A stretch of 64,000 nucleotides of DNA from positions 248,001 through 312,000 of the forward strand of contig NZ_PPCV01000001.1 of the NCBI RefSeq assembly GCF_004126535.1. The letters run 5' to 3'. This document shows, in pieces, positions 25,780 through 34,360 of the stretch. Source of the DNA: Propioniciclava flava (GTDB lineage Bacteria; Actinomycetota; Actinomycetes; Propionibacteriales; Propionibacteriaceae). How positions within the stretch are numbered: the stretch's first letter is position 1; each line of letters begins with the position of its first letter. The translations under genes were made by a program, and so were the position numbers. The notes under the pieces were generated by a model, which did no database searches, had not been told where the DNA came from, and worked only from the letters and a program-made list of their open reading frames with translations.

Positions 25780-26673
25780 TCAGTGTGATGGCAACCCGCG
25801 CGTTGGATTGCCTGCACTCACACGCGCCCGACGGTGGCTAGCACCGATCAGCACCGCGAGAATCGCCACGCTCGCCGCGGCGATCACGACATGGAGCCAC
25901 AGCGCGGTGGACGCATCCCACGCTGTGTGGAGGATCACGGCGACCGCATAACTGGCTGTCACGGTGAGCCAGGGTGCACGCGGGCGGGGAATGTCGCGCG
26001 TGCGCCAAAGGGCCCACACGATCAGCCCCGTCCAGGCAACATGCCCGGCAGGCGATAACAAGCCGCGCAGCAGCAACGTGGCATCCACGGCCGCAACGTT
26101 TCCGCCGCTGCCAAGAAGCGTGGTGAAGCCGTAACCCATGGTTTCCAAGACGGCAAACCCTGTCCCGGAGGCGATTCCCAGGACCACTCCCATCCCGGGG
26201 GTGTGGCGGCGGGCAACCAAGAAGATCGCGAGGGGGACGATCACCTTGACCGCCTCCTCGATCAGGCCCACCGCGAGCAGGCCTGCCGCTGGCAGGCTCC
26301 GCATAGCCGAGTACTCCAGGACCGCGGCCGAGGTCGTCCCGATGATGCCGCCCGCCACGGCAGTCATCGCCACGAGCCCTGCGTGCCCTTCAGGTCGAGC
26401 CCCGCCGCCGTAGGCGAGGAGGAGTACCGCGAGCGGGACGGTCAAGGCGCCGATCAAGATCAGCGTGGGGAAGAGATTGGGGTTCTGTGTGGCGAGCATC
26501 GCATTGAGGACGCCGAGATAGGCCACCACCCCGATCGGCACGATGATCCAGCCCGCCGAACGCACAGCCCATCCGCGTCGAGGCAAGGAGGGCTGCGGGC
26601 GGCCCGCGGGGGGCGGTAGCGGCGGCTGGCCGGGTTCAGGCGCGCCACCAAGAAGCGGGAAATCGCTGGTCAT
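25780..26673 (-). CDS. PrsW-family intramembrane metalloprotease
   Basis: A 297-residue multi-pass membrane protein. After a Pro-rich cytoplasmic N-terminus there are about eight helices. The PrsW/CAAX-type motifs are all visible: LIEEAVKVIVPL, VLETMGYGF, SPAGHVAWTG and LHTAWDAS, giving the Glu and His residues expected to bind metal. PrsW in Bacillus cleaves an anti-sigma factor; the target here is unknown. AAGGGA lies upstream of ATG 26673. Confidence 0.85.
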   Translation of the reverse strand: MTSDFPLLGGAPEPGQPPLPPPAGRPQPSLPRRGWAVRSAGWIIVPIGVVAYLGVLNAMLATQNPNLFPTLILIGALTVPLAVLLLAYGGGARPEGHAGLVAMTAVAGGIIGTTSAAVLEYSAMRSLPAAGLLAVGLIEEAVKVIVPLAIFLVARRHTPGMGVVLGIASGTGFAVLETMGYGFTTLLGSGGNVAAVDATLLLRGLLSPAGHVAWTGLIVWALWRTRDIPRPRAPWLTVTASYAVAVILHTAWDASTALWLHVVIAAASVAILAVLIGASHRRARVSAGNPTRGLPSH

Positions 26674-26759
26674 GGTTGTCCCTTCAACGCGGCTGAGCCT
26701 AGAGGGGCAACGTCGAGGCCTCAAGCCATCGGAAGAGATGAGCAGGGTCTTGAAGGAAG

Positions 26760-26781
26760 GGGAGAAGCAGGCATGCCTGCT
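26760..26781 (-). terminator. terminator of tRNA-Val(CAC)
   Basis: AGCAGGCATGCCTGCT (26766-26781) is a perfect 16-bp palindrome located 12 bp after the tRNA 3' end. On the minus strand it is followed by a pyrimidine-rich run. Confidence 0.5.
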
Positions 26782-26793
26782 GTCACGATGCGG

Positions 26794-26865
26794 TGGGCGA
26801 TACTGGGTTCGAACCAGTGACCTCTTCGGTGTGAACGAAGCGCGCTACCACTGCGCCAATCGCCC
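26794..26865 (-). tRNA. tRNA-Val (CAC)
   Basis: A 72-nt cloverleaf on the minus strand: acceptor GGGCGAT/ATCGCCC, anticodon stem CTTCG/CGAAG around loop TTCACAC, T-loop GGTTCGAACC. The anticodon is CAC. The 3' CCA is not encoded (ACCG follows). TAGAGT on the minus strand (26876-26881) is a likely -10. Confidence 0.95.
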
Positions 26866-26942
26866 GCGGATCAGGACTCTATCCCAACCCAGGCCCCCAG
26901 ATGCAAATCGGGTCGGGGCCCTGGCACCGTCTCTGCGCCGTT

Positions 26943-26972
26943 TTGCAATCGCCCCTTGAAGCCGTATATGGT
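26943..26972 (+). promoter_or_regulatory. promoter of the tRNA-Gly-Cys-Val operon
   Basis: TTGCAA, 16 bp, then TATATG (or 18 bp, then TATGGT), about 45 bp before tRNA-Gly. These are sigma-A-like hexamers, better matches than most here, as expected for stable RNA. Confidence 0.5.
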
Positions 26973-27015
26973 GTTCCACGCCCCGAGCGAGCCGCAAGGC
27001 CCGATCGGTAAGCAT

Positions 27016-27088
27016 GCGGACGTGGCTCAGCTGGTAGAGCATCACCTTGCCAAGGTGAGGGTCGCGGGTTCGAATCCCGTCGTCCGCT
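27016..27088 (+). tRNA. tRNA-Gly (GCC)
   Basis: A 73-nt cloverleaf: acceptor GCGGACG/CGTCCGC, anticodon stem TCACC/GGTGA around loop TTGCCAA, T-loop GGTTCGAATCC. The anticodon is GCC. CCA is not encoded. Confidence 0.96.
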
Positions 27089-27129
27089 CGGAGAGGGTCT
27101 CGTACCTCTGTCGAGGCCGGTTCTTCACC

Positions 27130-27200
27130 GGTGGAGTGGCCGAGAGGCGAGGCAACGGACTGCAAATCCGTGTACACGGGTTCAAATCCCGTCTCCACCT
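27130..27200 (+). tRNA. tRNA-Cys (GCA)
   Basis: A 71-nt cloverleaf: acceptor GGTGGAG/CTCCACC, anticodon loop CTGCAAA, T-loop GGTTCAAATCC. The anticodon is GCA. CCA is not encoded; the next tRNA begins after a single base. Confidence 0.95.
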
Positions 27201-27201
27201 C

Positions 27202-27277
27202 GGGCGGTTGGCGCAGTTGGTAGCGCGCTTCCCTGACACGGAAGAGGTCATCAGTTCAAGTCTGGTACCGCCCACCA
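27202..27277 (+). tRNA. tRNA-Val (GAC), with encoded CCA
   Basis: A cloverleaf with acceptor GGGCGGT/ACCGCCC, anticodon stem CTTCC/GGAAG around loop CTGACAC, and a T-stem ATCAG/CTGGT. The anticodon is GAC. Discriminator A27274 is followed directly by CCA, unlike the other three tRNAs here. Confidence 0.94.
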
Positions 27278-27280
27278 TCA

Positions 27281-27322
27281 AAGATCCGTTCGTCCGCCAG
27301 GGCGAGCGGATCTTCCCTTTTC
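27281..27322 (+). terminator. intrinsic terminator of the tRNA operon
   Basis: AAGATCCGTTCG pairs with CGAGCGGATCTT (12 bp, one G-T pair) around a 10-nt loop and is followed by CCCTTTTCC. This is the most classical intrinsic terminator in the window. Confidence 0.75.
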
Positions 27323-27469
27323 CGGCGGCTCAACCCGAGCGATCGGCGTCCGCGGCTGCCTCCCGTGACTCTTGCTCGCCGCGCGCCCACACGGGCTAGC
27401 GGCAACGATGCGGCACAATGGGCTCACCAACACCGCCAGCCGTGCGACTGGCCGAACGAAAGGAACCCC

Positions 27470-29515
27470 GTGTCCTTCTCTGTCACCATCCTGCGTCCTG
27501 AGGCTTCCGAGCAGCGCACGGTAGAGGAGACGACGACCGGGCTGGATCTGTTCGGCAACGATCGCGCCGTGGTCGCAATGCGGGTCAACGGCGAGATGCG
27601 CGACCTAGCGCGCGAACTGTCCGAAGGCGATGAAGTGGAACCGGTCCTCCTCTCCTCTGAGGACGGGCTGTACATCCTGCGCCACTCCGCCGCCCACGTG
27701 GCCGCGCAGGCACTGCAGAATCTGCGCGCTGACGCCAAGCTGGGCATCGGCCCTCCGATCACCGACGGCTTCTACTACGACTTCGCCACCGAGCCCCTCA
27801 CACCAGAGGATCTCAAGGTGCTGGAGAAGGACATGGGGCGCATCGTCAAGGAGCGTCAGCGTTTCGTCCGTCGCGTGGTCAGCGACGCCGAAGCCCGCGT
27901 CGAACTCGCCGATGAACCGTTCAAGCTCGAACTCATCGGCCTGAAGGGCAATCACGGTGACGCCGAAGGGGCCAGCGTCGAGGTCGGGGCCGGAGATCTG
28001 ACGATCTACGACAACGCCCGCCGTGACGGAAGCGTCGCGTGGAAGGATCTGTGCCGCGGCCCCCACCTTCCCCACACGGGATATCTGGGCAATGGTTGGG
28101 CGCTGACCCGCACCTCGGCCGCGTACTGGCGCGGTGACCAAGCCAACGCTCAGTTGCAGCGTCTCTACGGCACCGCATGGGCGTCGAAGGACGACCTGCA
28201 GGCCTACAAGACCCGGCTGGAAGAAGCGGCCAAGCGCGACCACCGCAAGCTGGGGGCCGAACTGGATCTGTTCAGCTTCCACGAACTCGTCGGGTCAGGG
28301 CTGCCGCTGATCCATCCCAAGGGCGGCGTCCTCAAGCGTGAGATGGAGGACTACGTTCGGGCTCGTCACATCGCTGAGGGGTTCGACTACGTGGGCACCC
28401 CGCACCTGGCCAAGGAGGAGTTGTTCTACACCTCCGGTCACTTGCCCTACTACGCCGACGGCATGTTCCCGCCTCTGCTGGAGGACGCCGAGCGCGACGA
28501 GCAGGGCAACGTGATCAAGGGTGGGCAGGCCTACCGCCTCAAGGCGATGAACTGCCCGATGCACAACCTGATCTTCTCCTCCCGTGGGCGGTCCTACCGT
28601 GACCTCCCCCTGCGCTTCTTCGAGTTCGGGACGGTCTACCGGGACGAGAAGTCGGGTGTGGTGCAGGGGCTCACGCGGGTGCGCTCCATTACCCAAGACG
28701 ATTCTCACAGCTACGTCACCAAGGAGCAGGCGCCCGACGAGGTCCGTCATCTGCTGCGCTTCATCCTCGGCCTGTTGCGCGATTTCGGCCTGGACGATGT
28801 CGCCTTGGAGTTGTCGACCCGAGACGAGGACGGCAAGAAGAAGGACAAGTTCATCGGTTCGGACGAGCAGTGGGCCGAAGCGACGCAGGTACTGGCCCAG
28901 ATCGCTGACGAGTCGGGTCTGCGCGTGGTCGCTGACCCGGGTGGCGCCGCCTATTACGGCCCGAAGATCTCGATTCAGGCCCGCGACGCCATCGGGCGCG
29001 TCTGGCAGATGTCGACGATCCAGTACGACTTCAACCAGCCTGAGCGGTTCGGGCTCCAGTACACGGCGGCCGACGGCACCCATCAGCAGCCGGTCATGAT
29101 CCATTCCGCCAAGTTTGGTTCCCTGGAAAGGTTCATGGGCGTCTTGATCGAGCACTACGCAGGGGCCTTCCCGGCCTGGCTGAGCCCGGTGCAGGTCATC
29201 GCCATTCCGGTTGCTGACGCCTTCGATGCGTACCTCGGCGATGTGGCCGCCCAACTGCGCGCAGCGGGTGTGCGTGTTGAGGTGGACGACTCCGACGACC
29301 GCTTCGGCAAGAAGATCCGCAATGCGGCCAAGGAGAAGGTCCCGTTCGTGCTCATCGCTGGCGGGGAAGATGTCGAGGCTGGCGCTGTCTCGTTCCGCTT
29401 CCGCGATGGCAGCCAGCGCAACCAGGTGCCGATCCCGGAAGCCATCGACCAGATCACCGGCTGGATTTCCACGCGACGCAACGACAACCCCACTGCTGCC
29501 GAGGACCACGCGTGA
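27470..29515 (+). CDS. thrS: threonyl-tRNA synthetase
   Basis: A 681-residue class II synthetase that charges tRNA-Thr. It starts with a TGS domain, then the editing domain ([24 protein letters not shown]), then the catalytic core: motif 2 [26 protein letters not shown] with the zinc Cys, and motif 3 [13 protein letters not shown]. An anticodon-binding domain ends the protein. GTG 27470 has AAAGGAA 5 nt upstream. No T-box-like leader is apparent in the 147 bp before it. The stop overlaps the HIT gene start. Confidence 0.97.
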   Translation: MSFSVTILRPEASEQRTVEETTTGLDLFGNDRAVVAMRVNGEMRDLARELSEGDEVEPVLLSSEDGLYILRHSAAHVAAQALQNLRADAKLGIGPPITDGFYYDFATEPLTPEDLKVLEKDMGRIVKERQRFVRRVVSDAEARVELADEPFKLELIGLKGNHGDAEGASVEVGAGDLTIYDNARRDGSVAWKDLCRGPHLPHTGYLGNGWALTRTSAAYWRGDQANAQLQRLYGTAWASKDDLQAYKTRLEEAAKRDHRKLGAELDLFSFHELVGSGLPLIHPKGGVLKREMEDYVRARHIAEGFDYVGTPHLAKEELFYTSGHLPYYADGMFPPLLEDAERDEQGNVIKGGQAYRLKAMNCPMHNLIFSSRGRSYRDLPLRFFEFGTVYRDEKSGVVQGLTRVRSITQDDSHSYVTKEQAPDEVRHLLRFILGLLRDFGLDDVALELSTRDEDGKKKDKFIGSDEQWAEATQVLAQIADESGLRVVADPGGAAYYGPKISIQARDAIGRVWQMSTIQYDFNQPERFGLQYTAADGTHQQPVMIHSAKFGSLERFMGVLIEHYAGAFPAWLSPVQVIAIPVADAFDAYLGDVAAQLRAAGVRVEVDDSDDRFGKKIRNAAKEKVPFVLIAGGEDVEAGAVSFRFRDGSQRNQVPIPEAIDQITGWISTRRNDNPTAAEDHA

Positions 29516-30063
29516 GCGCGGGGACGCCCGAAAGCCCGCTGGACTTCGCGGGCGTCCTTGACGCTTTCCAGCGGCTGTGGACTCCTCATCGCATGGTGTA
29601 CATCGATGGGGAGAACAAGCCCGCCGATGCGGGGGAGCATGCCTGCCCCTTCTGCCGGGCCCCGGGTCTTCCCGATGAGCAAGGGCTCGTCGTCGCGCGC
29701 GGCGAGACCTGCTTCGTCGTGTTGAACCTGTACCCCTATAACCCCGGCCACGTGCTGGTGTGCCCCTACCGGCACGTCTCTGGCTACGTCGATCTGTCCG
29801 TGGCGGAGACCCACGAGTTGGCCGCCATGACTCAGCATGCCATGCGCGTGTTGGCGTCGGTCTCCCATCCTCAGGGCTTCAATCTGGGGATGAATCAAGG
29901 CGACATCGCGGGGGCAGGTATCGCGGCACACCTCCATCAACACGTGGTGCCTCGCTGGCAAGGCGACGCCAACTTCTTACCCGTGGTGGCGCGGACCAAG
30001 GCTGTCCCGCAACTGCTGGGGGACACCCGGGATCTCTTGGCGTCCGCCTGGGATGCCGGATGA
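29512..30063 (+). CDS. HIT-family hydrolase (Ap4A phosphorylase-like)
   Basis: A 183-residue histidine-triad protein. The active site [10 protein letters not shown] is near residue 143. CPFCRAPG near residue 45 suggests a zinc ligand pair. The closest well-known relative is M. tuberculosis Rv2613c, an Ap4A phosphorylase, which also follows thrS. The GTG start overlaps the thrS stop (GTGA), and its own stop overlaps the next ATG. In most actinobacteria a pgsA-type phospholipid synthase gene follows; here it is a DUF881 gene. Confidence 0.9.
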   Translation: MSAGTPESPLDFAGVLDAFQRLWTPHRMVYIDGENKPADAGEHACPFCRAPGLPDEQGLVVARGETCFVVLNLYPYNPGHVLVCPYRHVSGYVDLSVAETHELAAMTQHAMRVLASVSHPQGFNLGMNQGDIAGAGIAAHLHQHVVPRWQGDANFLPVVARTKAVPQLLGDTRDLLASAWDAG

Positions 30064-30857
30064 GCGCACCGCCTCGGACCCCCTCCCGCCCCGACGCCTC
30101 GATGGATCTGTTGAACCATCTGCGCCGAGACGCGTTGGATCCGAGCTATCTCGCCGCTGCACGGGAACACGGCCTGCGGCGTCGAGGCTGGGTGGTGGCA
30201 CCAGCTTTAGTTGTCGTCGGCTCGCTGTTCGGGGTCGCCATCGCGACCACCTGGCGCAGCGCGCCCGATGCTGCCCACGAGCGGGCCGCCATCATCGAAC
30301 GCATCACCGCCACCGAGCATCGCATCGATGAACTCAGCGCCCAGGCGGCCACGCTGGACCAAGAAGTTCGTGAACGTCGACGCTCAGCGGGGACGCTCAC
30401 CGCCGCCCAGCAGGCACGCGTGGACCAACTGGGCCCCCTGACGGGTGCTGACCCGGTGACGGGCCCGGGGATCCGCCTCACCGTGGATGACGGCCCCGAG
30501 ACGGTGTCGGGCTCACGTGTCGTGGACACCGACCTGCGCATGGCCACCAACGGCCTGTGGGCGGCCGGAGCCGAGGCCGTGTCCATCAACGGCTACCGCC
30601 TGTCCGCCAGGACAGCGATCCGCAACGCTGGCGGGGCGATCACGGTGGACTATCGCTCACTATCGCGGCCCTACGTTCTCGAGGCGATCGGCGACCTCGA
30701 TACACTCGGGACCGCGTTCCCGACCACCGAGGGAGGTCGTTGGCTTGAAGGGCTGAAGGAGCACTACGGCATGCAGTCAACCATGGAACGTGTCCGATCG
30801 CTCACGCTGGGGGCCGATCCCGGCCTCGATATCACGCACGCGCGCGCGGTTCGGTAG
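30060..30857 (+). CDS. DUF881 family membrane protein (first copy)
   Basis: A 265-residue protein with one membrane anchor (VVAPALVVVGSLFGVAIA, around residues 46-63) and an extracytoplasmic coiled coil followed by the DUF881 domain (GPGIRLTVDDGP, LRMATNGLWAAGAEAVSING). The family is linked to division or wall genes in actinobacteria and Firmicutes, but its role is not established. ATG 30060 overlaps the HIT stop. Together with sbp and the second copy it forms a DUF881-sbp-DUF881 unit. Confidence 0.86.
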   Translation: MSAPPRTPSRPDASMDLLNHLRRDALDPSYLAAAREHGLRRRGWVVAPALVVVGSLFGVAIATTWRSAPDAAHERAAIIERITATEHRIDELSAQAATLDQEVRERRRSAGTLTAAQQARVDQLGPLTGADPVTGPGIRLTVDDGPETVSGSRVVDTDLRMATNGLWAAGAEAVSINGYRLSARTAIRNAGGAITVDYRSLSRPYVLEAIGDLDTLGTAFPTTEGGRWLEGLKEHYGMQSTMERVRSLTLGADPGLDITHARAVR

Positions 30858-30871
30858 GAGGGAGAACAAGC

Positions 30872-31204
30872 ATGCTAGCCATCATCGGACTCGTGGTGGG
30901 CATCGTGGTGGGCATCGTCCTGCAGCCGAGCCTGCCGCCTCAGGTGCAGCCATACCTGCCGATCGCCATCGTGGCGGCCATGGATGCCATCTTTGGGGGG
31001 TTTCGGGCCTACCTCGACCGCATTTTCGACGACAAGGTCTTCGTGGTCTCGTTCATCTCCAACGTCCTCATCGCCGCCTTGATCGTGTGGGTGGGCGACC
31101 TCATCGGGGTCGGCACGCAACTCTCCACCGCCGTCGTTGTCGTCTTGGGAATCCGGATCTTCACCAACGTGGCCGCGATTCGCCGAAAGCTGTTCCATGC
31201 CTGA
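30872..31204 (+). CDS. sbp: small basic protein (DUF1290)
   Basis: A 110-residue membrane protein with three hydrophobic helices (LAIIGLVVGIVVGIVL, YLPIAIVAAMDAIFGGF, and a C-terminal pair). It matches Sbp, which in Bacillus lies in the division gene region. The function is unknown. AGGAGGG precedes ATG 30872. It overlaps the second DUF881 gene by 8 bp, indicating coupled translation. Confidence 0.88.
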   Translation: MLAIIGLVVGIVVGIVLQPSLPPQVQPYLPIAIVAAMDAIFGGFRAYLDRIFDDKVFVVSFISNVLIAALIVWVGDLIGVGTQLSTAVVVVLGIRIFTNVAAIRRKLFHA

Positions 31205-32012
31205 GCGCGAACCTGACGCCGAGGAGGCCGTCTCCGCCCCCGCGCCGGGAGCCGAGGACGATGCGCCCGTCGCGAATCCCGAGCCGTCGCCTCTCGAGCC
31301 CCGCACCTGGCGCGAGATCGGAGCCGACCTGCTGCGCCCCGGGCGATCACAAGTAGTCTTGGCGGTCATCTTGCTGCTGTGTGGTTTGGGCGTGACGATG
31401 CAGATCACCGCGCAACGGGATCAGCGGTACTCGACGCTGCGGCAGGACGAATTGGTCGCCATGCTGGATGACGTCACCGGCGAGACGAGACGACTGGAAT
31501 CCGACATCGCGACGCTCGAGCGCACCCGAGACCAGTTGGCGACCGGAGCCGACGCCGACGCGGTCGCTCGAGCGGAGGCCCATCGGCGTTTGGACGCCCT
31601 GGAGTTGCTGGGTGGCACCGTTCCTGCACGCGGCCCAGGGATCCGGATCACCATTTCTGATCCGCAGGGAAAGCTGACCCCCGAGATTTTGCTCAATGCG
31701 GTGGAGGAGTTGCGGGACGCCGGTGCCGAGGTCTTGGCAGTCGGGGATGTCCGCTTGGTGGCCAGCAGCGCGTTCACCGTGTCAACCACGGGGGTGCTGC
31801 AGGTCGACGGTCACGCCGTGGCGCGCCCCCTGGTGATCTGGGCGATGGGTGACCGTGACACGCTCGCCGAAGCCACCCGTTTTCGTGGGGGACTCGTGAG
31901 CACGATCGAAGGTGATCGGGTTGGCGGGAGCGTGGTCGTGACCAAGCTGGACACGATGGACATCAACGCGACGGTGATCCCCAAACCGATGCGCTTTGGC
32001 CGCCCCGTCTAG
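31197..32012 (+). CDS. DUF881 family membrane protein (second copy)
   Basis: A 271-residue paralogue of the gene two positions upstream. A disordered acidic N-terminus of about 50 residues precedes one membrane helix (VVLAVILLLCGLGVTM), then a coiled coil and the DUF881 domain (RGPGIRITISDPQG, LLNAVEELRDAGAEVLAVG). A matching DUF881-sbp-DUF881 trio precedes gcvH in M. tuberculosis (Rv1823-Rv1825). The start ATG 31197 lies within the end of sbp. Confidence 0.86.
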   Translation: MPEREPDAEEAVSAPAPGAEDDAPVANPEPSPLEPRTWREIGADLLRPGRSQVVLAVILLLCGLGVTMQITAQRDQRYSTLRQDELVAMLDDVTGETRRLESDIATLERTRDQLATGADADAVARAEAHRRLDALELLGGTVPARGPGIRITISDPQGKLTPEILLNAVEELRDAGAEVLAVGDVRLVASSAFTVSTTGVLQVDGHAVARPLVIWAMGDRDTLAEATRFRGGLVSTIEGDRVGGSVVVTKLDTMDINATVIPKPMRFGRPV

Positions 32013-32104
32013 CCGACGAGCGGCTTGCTGCCGCGCGCGAGCACGGCCAAACCGATTAGGCTGACGTACAGGCGGCCATCCAGGCCCACGATGAGGAGGA
32101 GAAC

Positions 32105-32485
32105 GTGTTCCCCGAGGATCTTCGCTACACCGACAAGCACGAGTGGGTCCGGGCCGGCAACGGCGAGACGGTGCGTATTGGGATCACCGACTTCGCCGCC
32201 GAGGCGCTGGGCGACATCGTGTATGTCACGCTCCCGCAGGTCGGTGAGGAGGTCGCGACCGACGACTCTGTGGCCGAGGTGGAGTCCACCAAGAGTGTCT
32301 CTGAGGTGTACGCCCCCTTGTCGGGCGTCGTCACCGCCGTCAACGAGCAACTGGTGGACGCACCCGAGACGGTCAACAAGGATCCCTATGGCGACGGATG
32401 GCTGTTCGAGGTCGAACTGCAGGACTCCGGCGAACTCGATGATCTGCTCGACGCGGACGCCTACGCGGCCATCGCGGGGGAGTAG
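32105..32485 (+). CDS. gcvH: glycine cleavage system H protein
   Basis: A 126-residue lipoyl carrier of the glycine cleavage system. The lipoylated Lys is K63 in VESTKSVSEVYAP. TDKHEWVR at the N-terminus and NKDPYGDGWLFEVEL at the C-terminus are family hallmarks. AGGAGGAG is 5 nt before the GTG start. It shuttles the aminomethyl group between GcvP (encoded about 2.6 kb downstream), GcvT (not here) and lipoamide dehydrogenase. Confidence 0.96.
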   Translation: MFPEDLRYTDKHEWVRAGNGETVRIGITDFAAEALGDIVYVTLPQVGEEVATDDSVAEVESTKSVSEVYAPLSGVVTAVNEQLVDAPETVNKDPYGDGWLFEVELQDSGELDDLLDADAYAAIAGE

Positions 32486-32500
32486 TCTAAGAAACCCTGT

Positions 32501-32514
32501 CCCGGCGTGCCGGG
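32501..32514 (+). terminator. possible hairpin between gcvH and garA
   Basis: CCCGGC and GCCGGG flank two bases and are followed by CTTT. The real loop must be larger, so the stem would be short. Confidence 0.3.
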
Positions 32515-32548
32515 CTTTGACACGCTGTCGTTAAGGAGGAATGCGCCC

Positions 32549-33043
32549 ATGTTCAGGTGCCCAGAGTGCGGCCACGAGACTGCGGAAGCCGTCAACTTCT
32601 GCCCCAACTGCGGCGCGGCCTTGAAGACGAGTACGGGTGACACCACGCGTGTCATTCCTCTCCCGCCGCAACTGCGCGATGACACCGGGGAACTCACCGA
32701 CCCGGCACTTCGAGCGCTAGCGGACGTTCCCCCGGGCGGGGCCGTCTTGGTCGTGGTACGCGGGCCCAACGCCGGTTCGACCGTTCTGCTCGACCAAGAG
32801 ACCATCACTGCGGGGCGGCATCCGCAATCCGACATTTTCCTCGACGACGTCACCGTCTCGCGGCATCACGCCAAGTTCACCGAACGCGGCGGTCACCACT
32901 GGGTGGGCGATCTCAACAGCCTGAACGGAACCTACGTCAACCGCACCCTGATCGATGGGGAAGTGGCGCTGAGGTCCGGCGATGAGGTGCAGATCGGTAA
33001 GTTCCGCCTCGCATACCTGGTGGCGCCGTCCGGGCGTAGCTAA
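32549..33043 (+). CDS. garA: zinc-ribbon FHA-domain protein (GarA/OdhI-like)
   Basis: A 164-residue protein with an N-terminal zinc ribbon (CPECG and CPNCG), a linker with DTTRVI that could be the kinase-phosphorylated Thr site, and a C-terminal FHA domain (TAGRHPQSDIFLDDVTVSRH, LNSLNGTYVN). GarA/OdhI proteins inhibit 2-oxoglutarate dehydrogenase and related enzymes when unphosphorylated. In the characterised proteins the phosphosite reads ETTSVF, so the match here is only approximate. AAGGAGG is 9 nt before ATG 32549. Gene order gcvH-garA-ftsR matches M. tuberculosis. Confidence 0.85.
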   Translation: MFRCPECGHETAEAVNFCPNCGAALKTSTGDTTRVIPLPPQLRDDTGELTDPALRALADVPPGGAVLVVVRGPNAGSTVLLDQETITAGRHPQSDIFLDDVTVSRHHAKFTERGGHHWVGDLNSLNGTYVNRTLIDGEVALRSGDEVQIGKFRLAYLVAPSGRS

Positions 33044-33735
33044 TGCCGGCCCCGAGCTCGCGGAGCATCGGGCAAGTCCTCAAGGTACTCAAAGAGGACT
33101 TCGAGGACATCAGCATCTCCAAGATTCGCTTCTTGGAGGGCGAAGGACTCGTCTCGCCTGAGCGCGCGCCCTCGGGGTACCGCCGCTATTCCGATCAAGA
33201 CATCGCACGCTTGCGTTACATCCTGGAAGTGCAACAAAAGCACTACCTTCCGTTGAAGGTCATCCGGGAGCATCTGGAGAAGCTGGACGCGGGCGAACAG
33301 CCCGTCGCCAGTGGCGCGTCGGAGCCGCCGCCTCTGGAGCCTGTGGTCACCCCTACGCCGCCCGAGCGCCAACCTCAGGCCAAGCGCCCGATCAACATTC
33401 CCCGGCGCGAACTCCTGCGCCTGTCAGGGCTGAGCGAGAACCAACTCAGCGAACTGGAGCGTCACGCCCTGGTGGTGCCGCGGCGGGGCACGGTTCAGTA
33501 TGGCCGCGATGCCCTCACGATCGCGGTCGCAGCCCGCAAACTCGCCGCCTACGGCATGGACGCCCGCCACCTTCGCGCTATCAAGCAGGCCGCGGAACGA
33601 GAGGCGTCGTTGATCGAACAGTCACTCACCCCGCACGTGCGCCATCGATCCGGCTCTCGTCAAGCGATCGCCGACGTGATGCAGTTGGTCCTGTACGCCC
33701 ATGCGGCACTGCTCCGCTCCACCATCACGTCCTAG
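33043..33735 (+). CDS. ftsR: MerR-family regulator, FtsR-like
   Basis: A 230-residue MerR-type regulator. The winged helix reads SISKIRFLEGEGLVSPERAPSGYRRY at the N-terminus, split by a linker rich in Pro from a second domain (LLRLSGLSENQLSELERHALV). By position and sequence it is the counterpart of Rv1828 and of Corynebacterium FtsR, which activates ftsZ. ATG 33043 overlaps the garA stop (TAATG). I infer the same role here. Confidence 0.83.
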   Translation: MPAPSSRSIGQVLKVLKEDFEDISISKIRFLEGEGLVSPERAPSGYRRYSDQDIARLRYILEVQQKHYLPLKVIREHLEKLDAGEQPVASGASEPPPLEPVVTPTPPERQPQAKRPINIPRRELLRLSGLSENQLSELERHALVVPRRGTVQYGRDALTIAVAARKLAAYGMDARHLRAIKQAAEREASLIEQSLTPHVRHRSGSRQAIADVMQLVLYAHAALLRSTITS

Positions 33736-33744
33736 GGGTGTTCG

Positions 33745-34245
33745 ATGATTCCGATGATCTTCAGTGAGGTCCGCGTCACCAGCGTGGCCGACACTCCTGT
33801 GCTTCTCCTGCGTGAAGCTCAGGGCGAACGCTACGTGCCGATCTGGATCAGCGCCGCCGGCGCCAATGCCATCTTGTCGGCGTTGGAAGACCCGCCCGAC
33901 GAGCATCCCAGCAGCCACGATCTCATCGTGCACCTCGTCGCCGCCTTGGATGGCGTGGTGGAAGAGGTGTCCATCACCGATGTGTGTGAGGGCATCTTTA
34001 CCGCCCACATGCGCGTGGGGCAGACCACGGTGCCGTGCCGTGTGTCCGATGGCATCGCCGTGGCCTTGCGTTGCGCGGCGACCATCCTCGTCGCTGAATC
34101 GGTCCTGGATCGGGTCGGGGCATTCCTGTGTCCCGGTGAACCTGCCTCGGAGTCGGATGATCAGATGGAGCAGTTCCGCGCCTTCCTCGACACGCTGCGA
34201 CCCGAAGACTTCGATCCAGACGGCGGCGAACCGGAGGAACCCTGA
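33745..34245 (+). CDS. bifunctional nuclease family protein (DUF151)
   Basis: A 166-residue DUF151 protein. MTVLLL-like core strands appear as ADTPVLLLREAQGERYVPIWI, followed by HDLIVHLVAALDG and the acidic patch SDGIAVALR. It corresponds to Rv1829. Plant members were reported as bifunctional nucleases, but the bacterial function is not settled. The start is ATG 33745, 9 bp after ftsR. The C-terminus is acidic. Confidence 0.86.
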   Translation: MIPMIFSEVRVTSVADTPVLLLREAQGERYVPIWISAAGANAILSALEDPPDEHPSSHDLIVHLVAALDGVVEEVSITDVCEGIFTAHMRVGQTTVPCRVSDGIAVALRCAATILVAESVLDRVGAFLCPGEPASESDDQMEQFRAFLDTLRPEDFDPDGGEPEEP

Positions 34246-34360
34246 GGCGACCCTTCAGAGTTCCGCACCCCCACGGGGGCCCGCGGCGTGTCGGGAGAAG
34301 GCTGGTGCCGTGCCGACCGCTACCGTCATACTGGTTGTTGGACGCGAACCTGCAGGAGGC

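Noticed and set aside
27323-27469. Possible T-box leader of thrS
   Set aside because: The 147-bp region is too short and lacks the conserved T-box bulge sequence; only a CACAAT hexamer and a ribosome binding site are seen.
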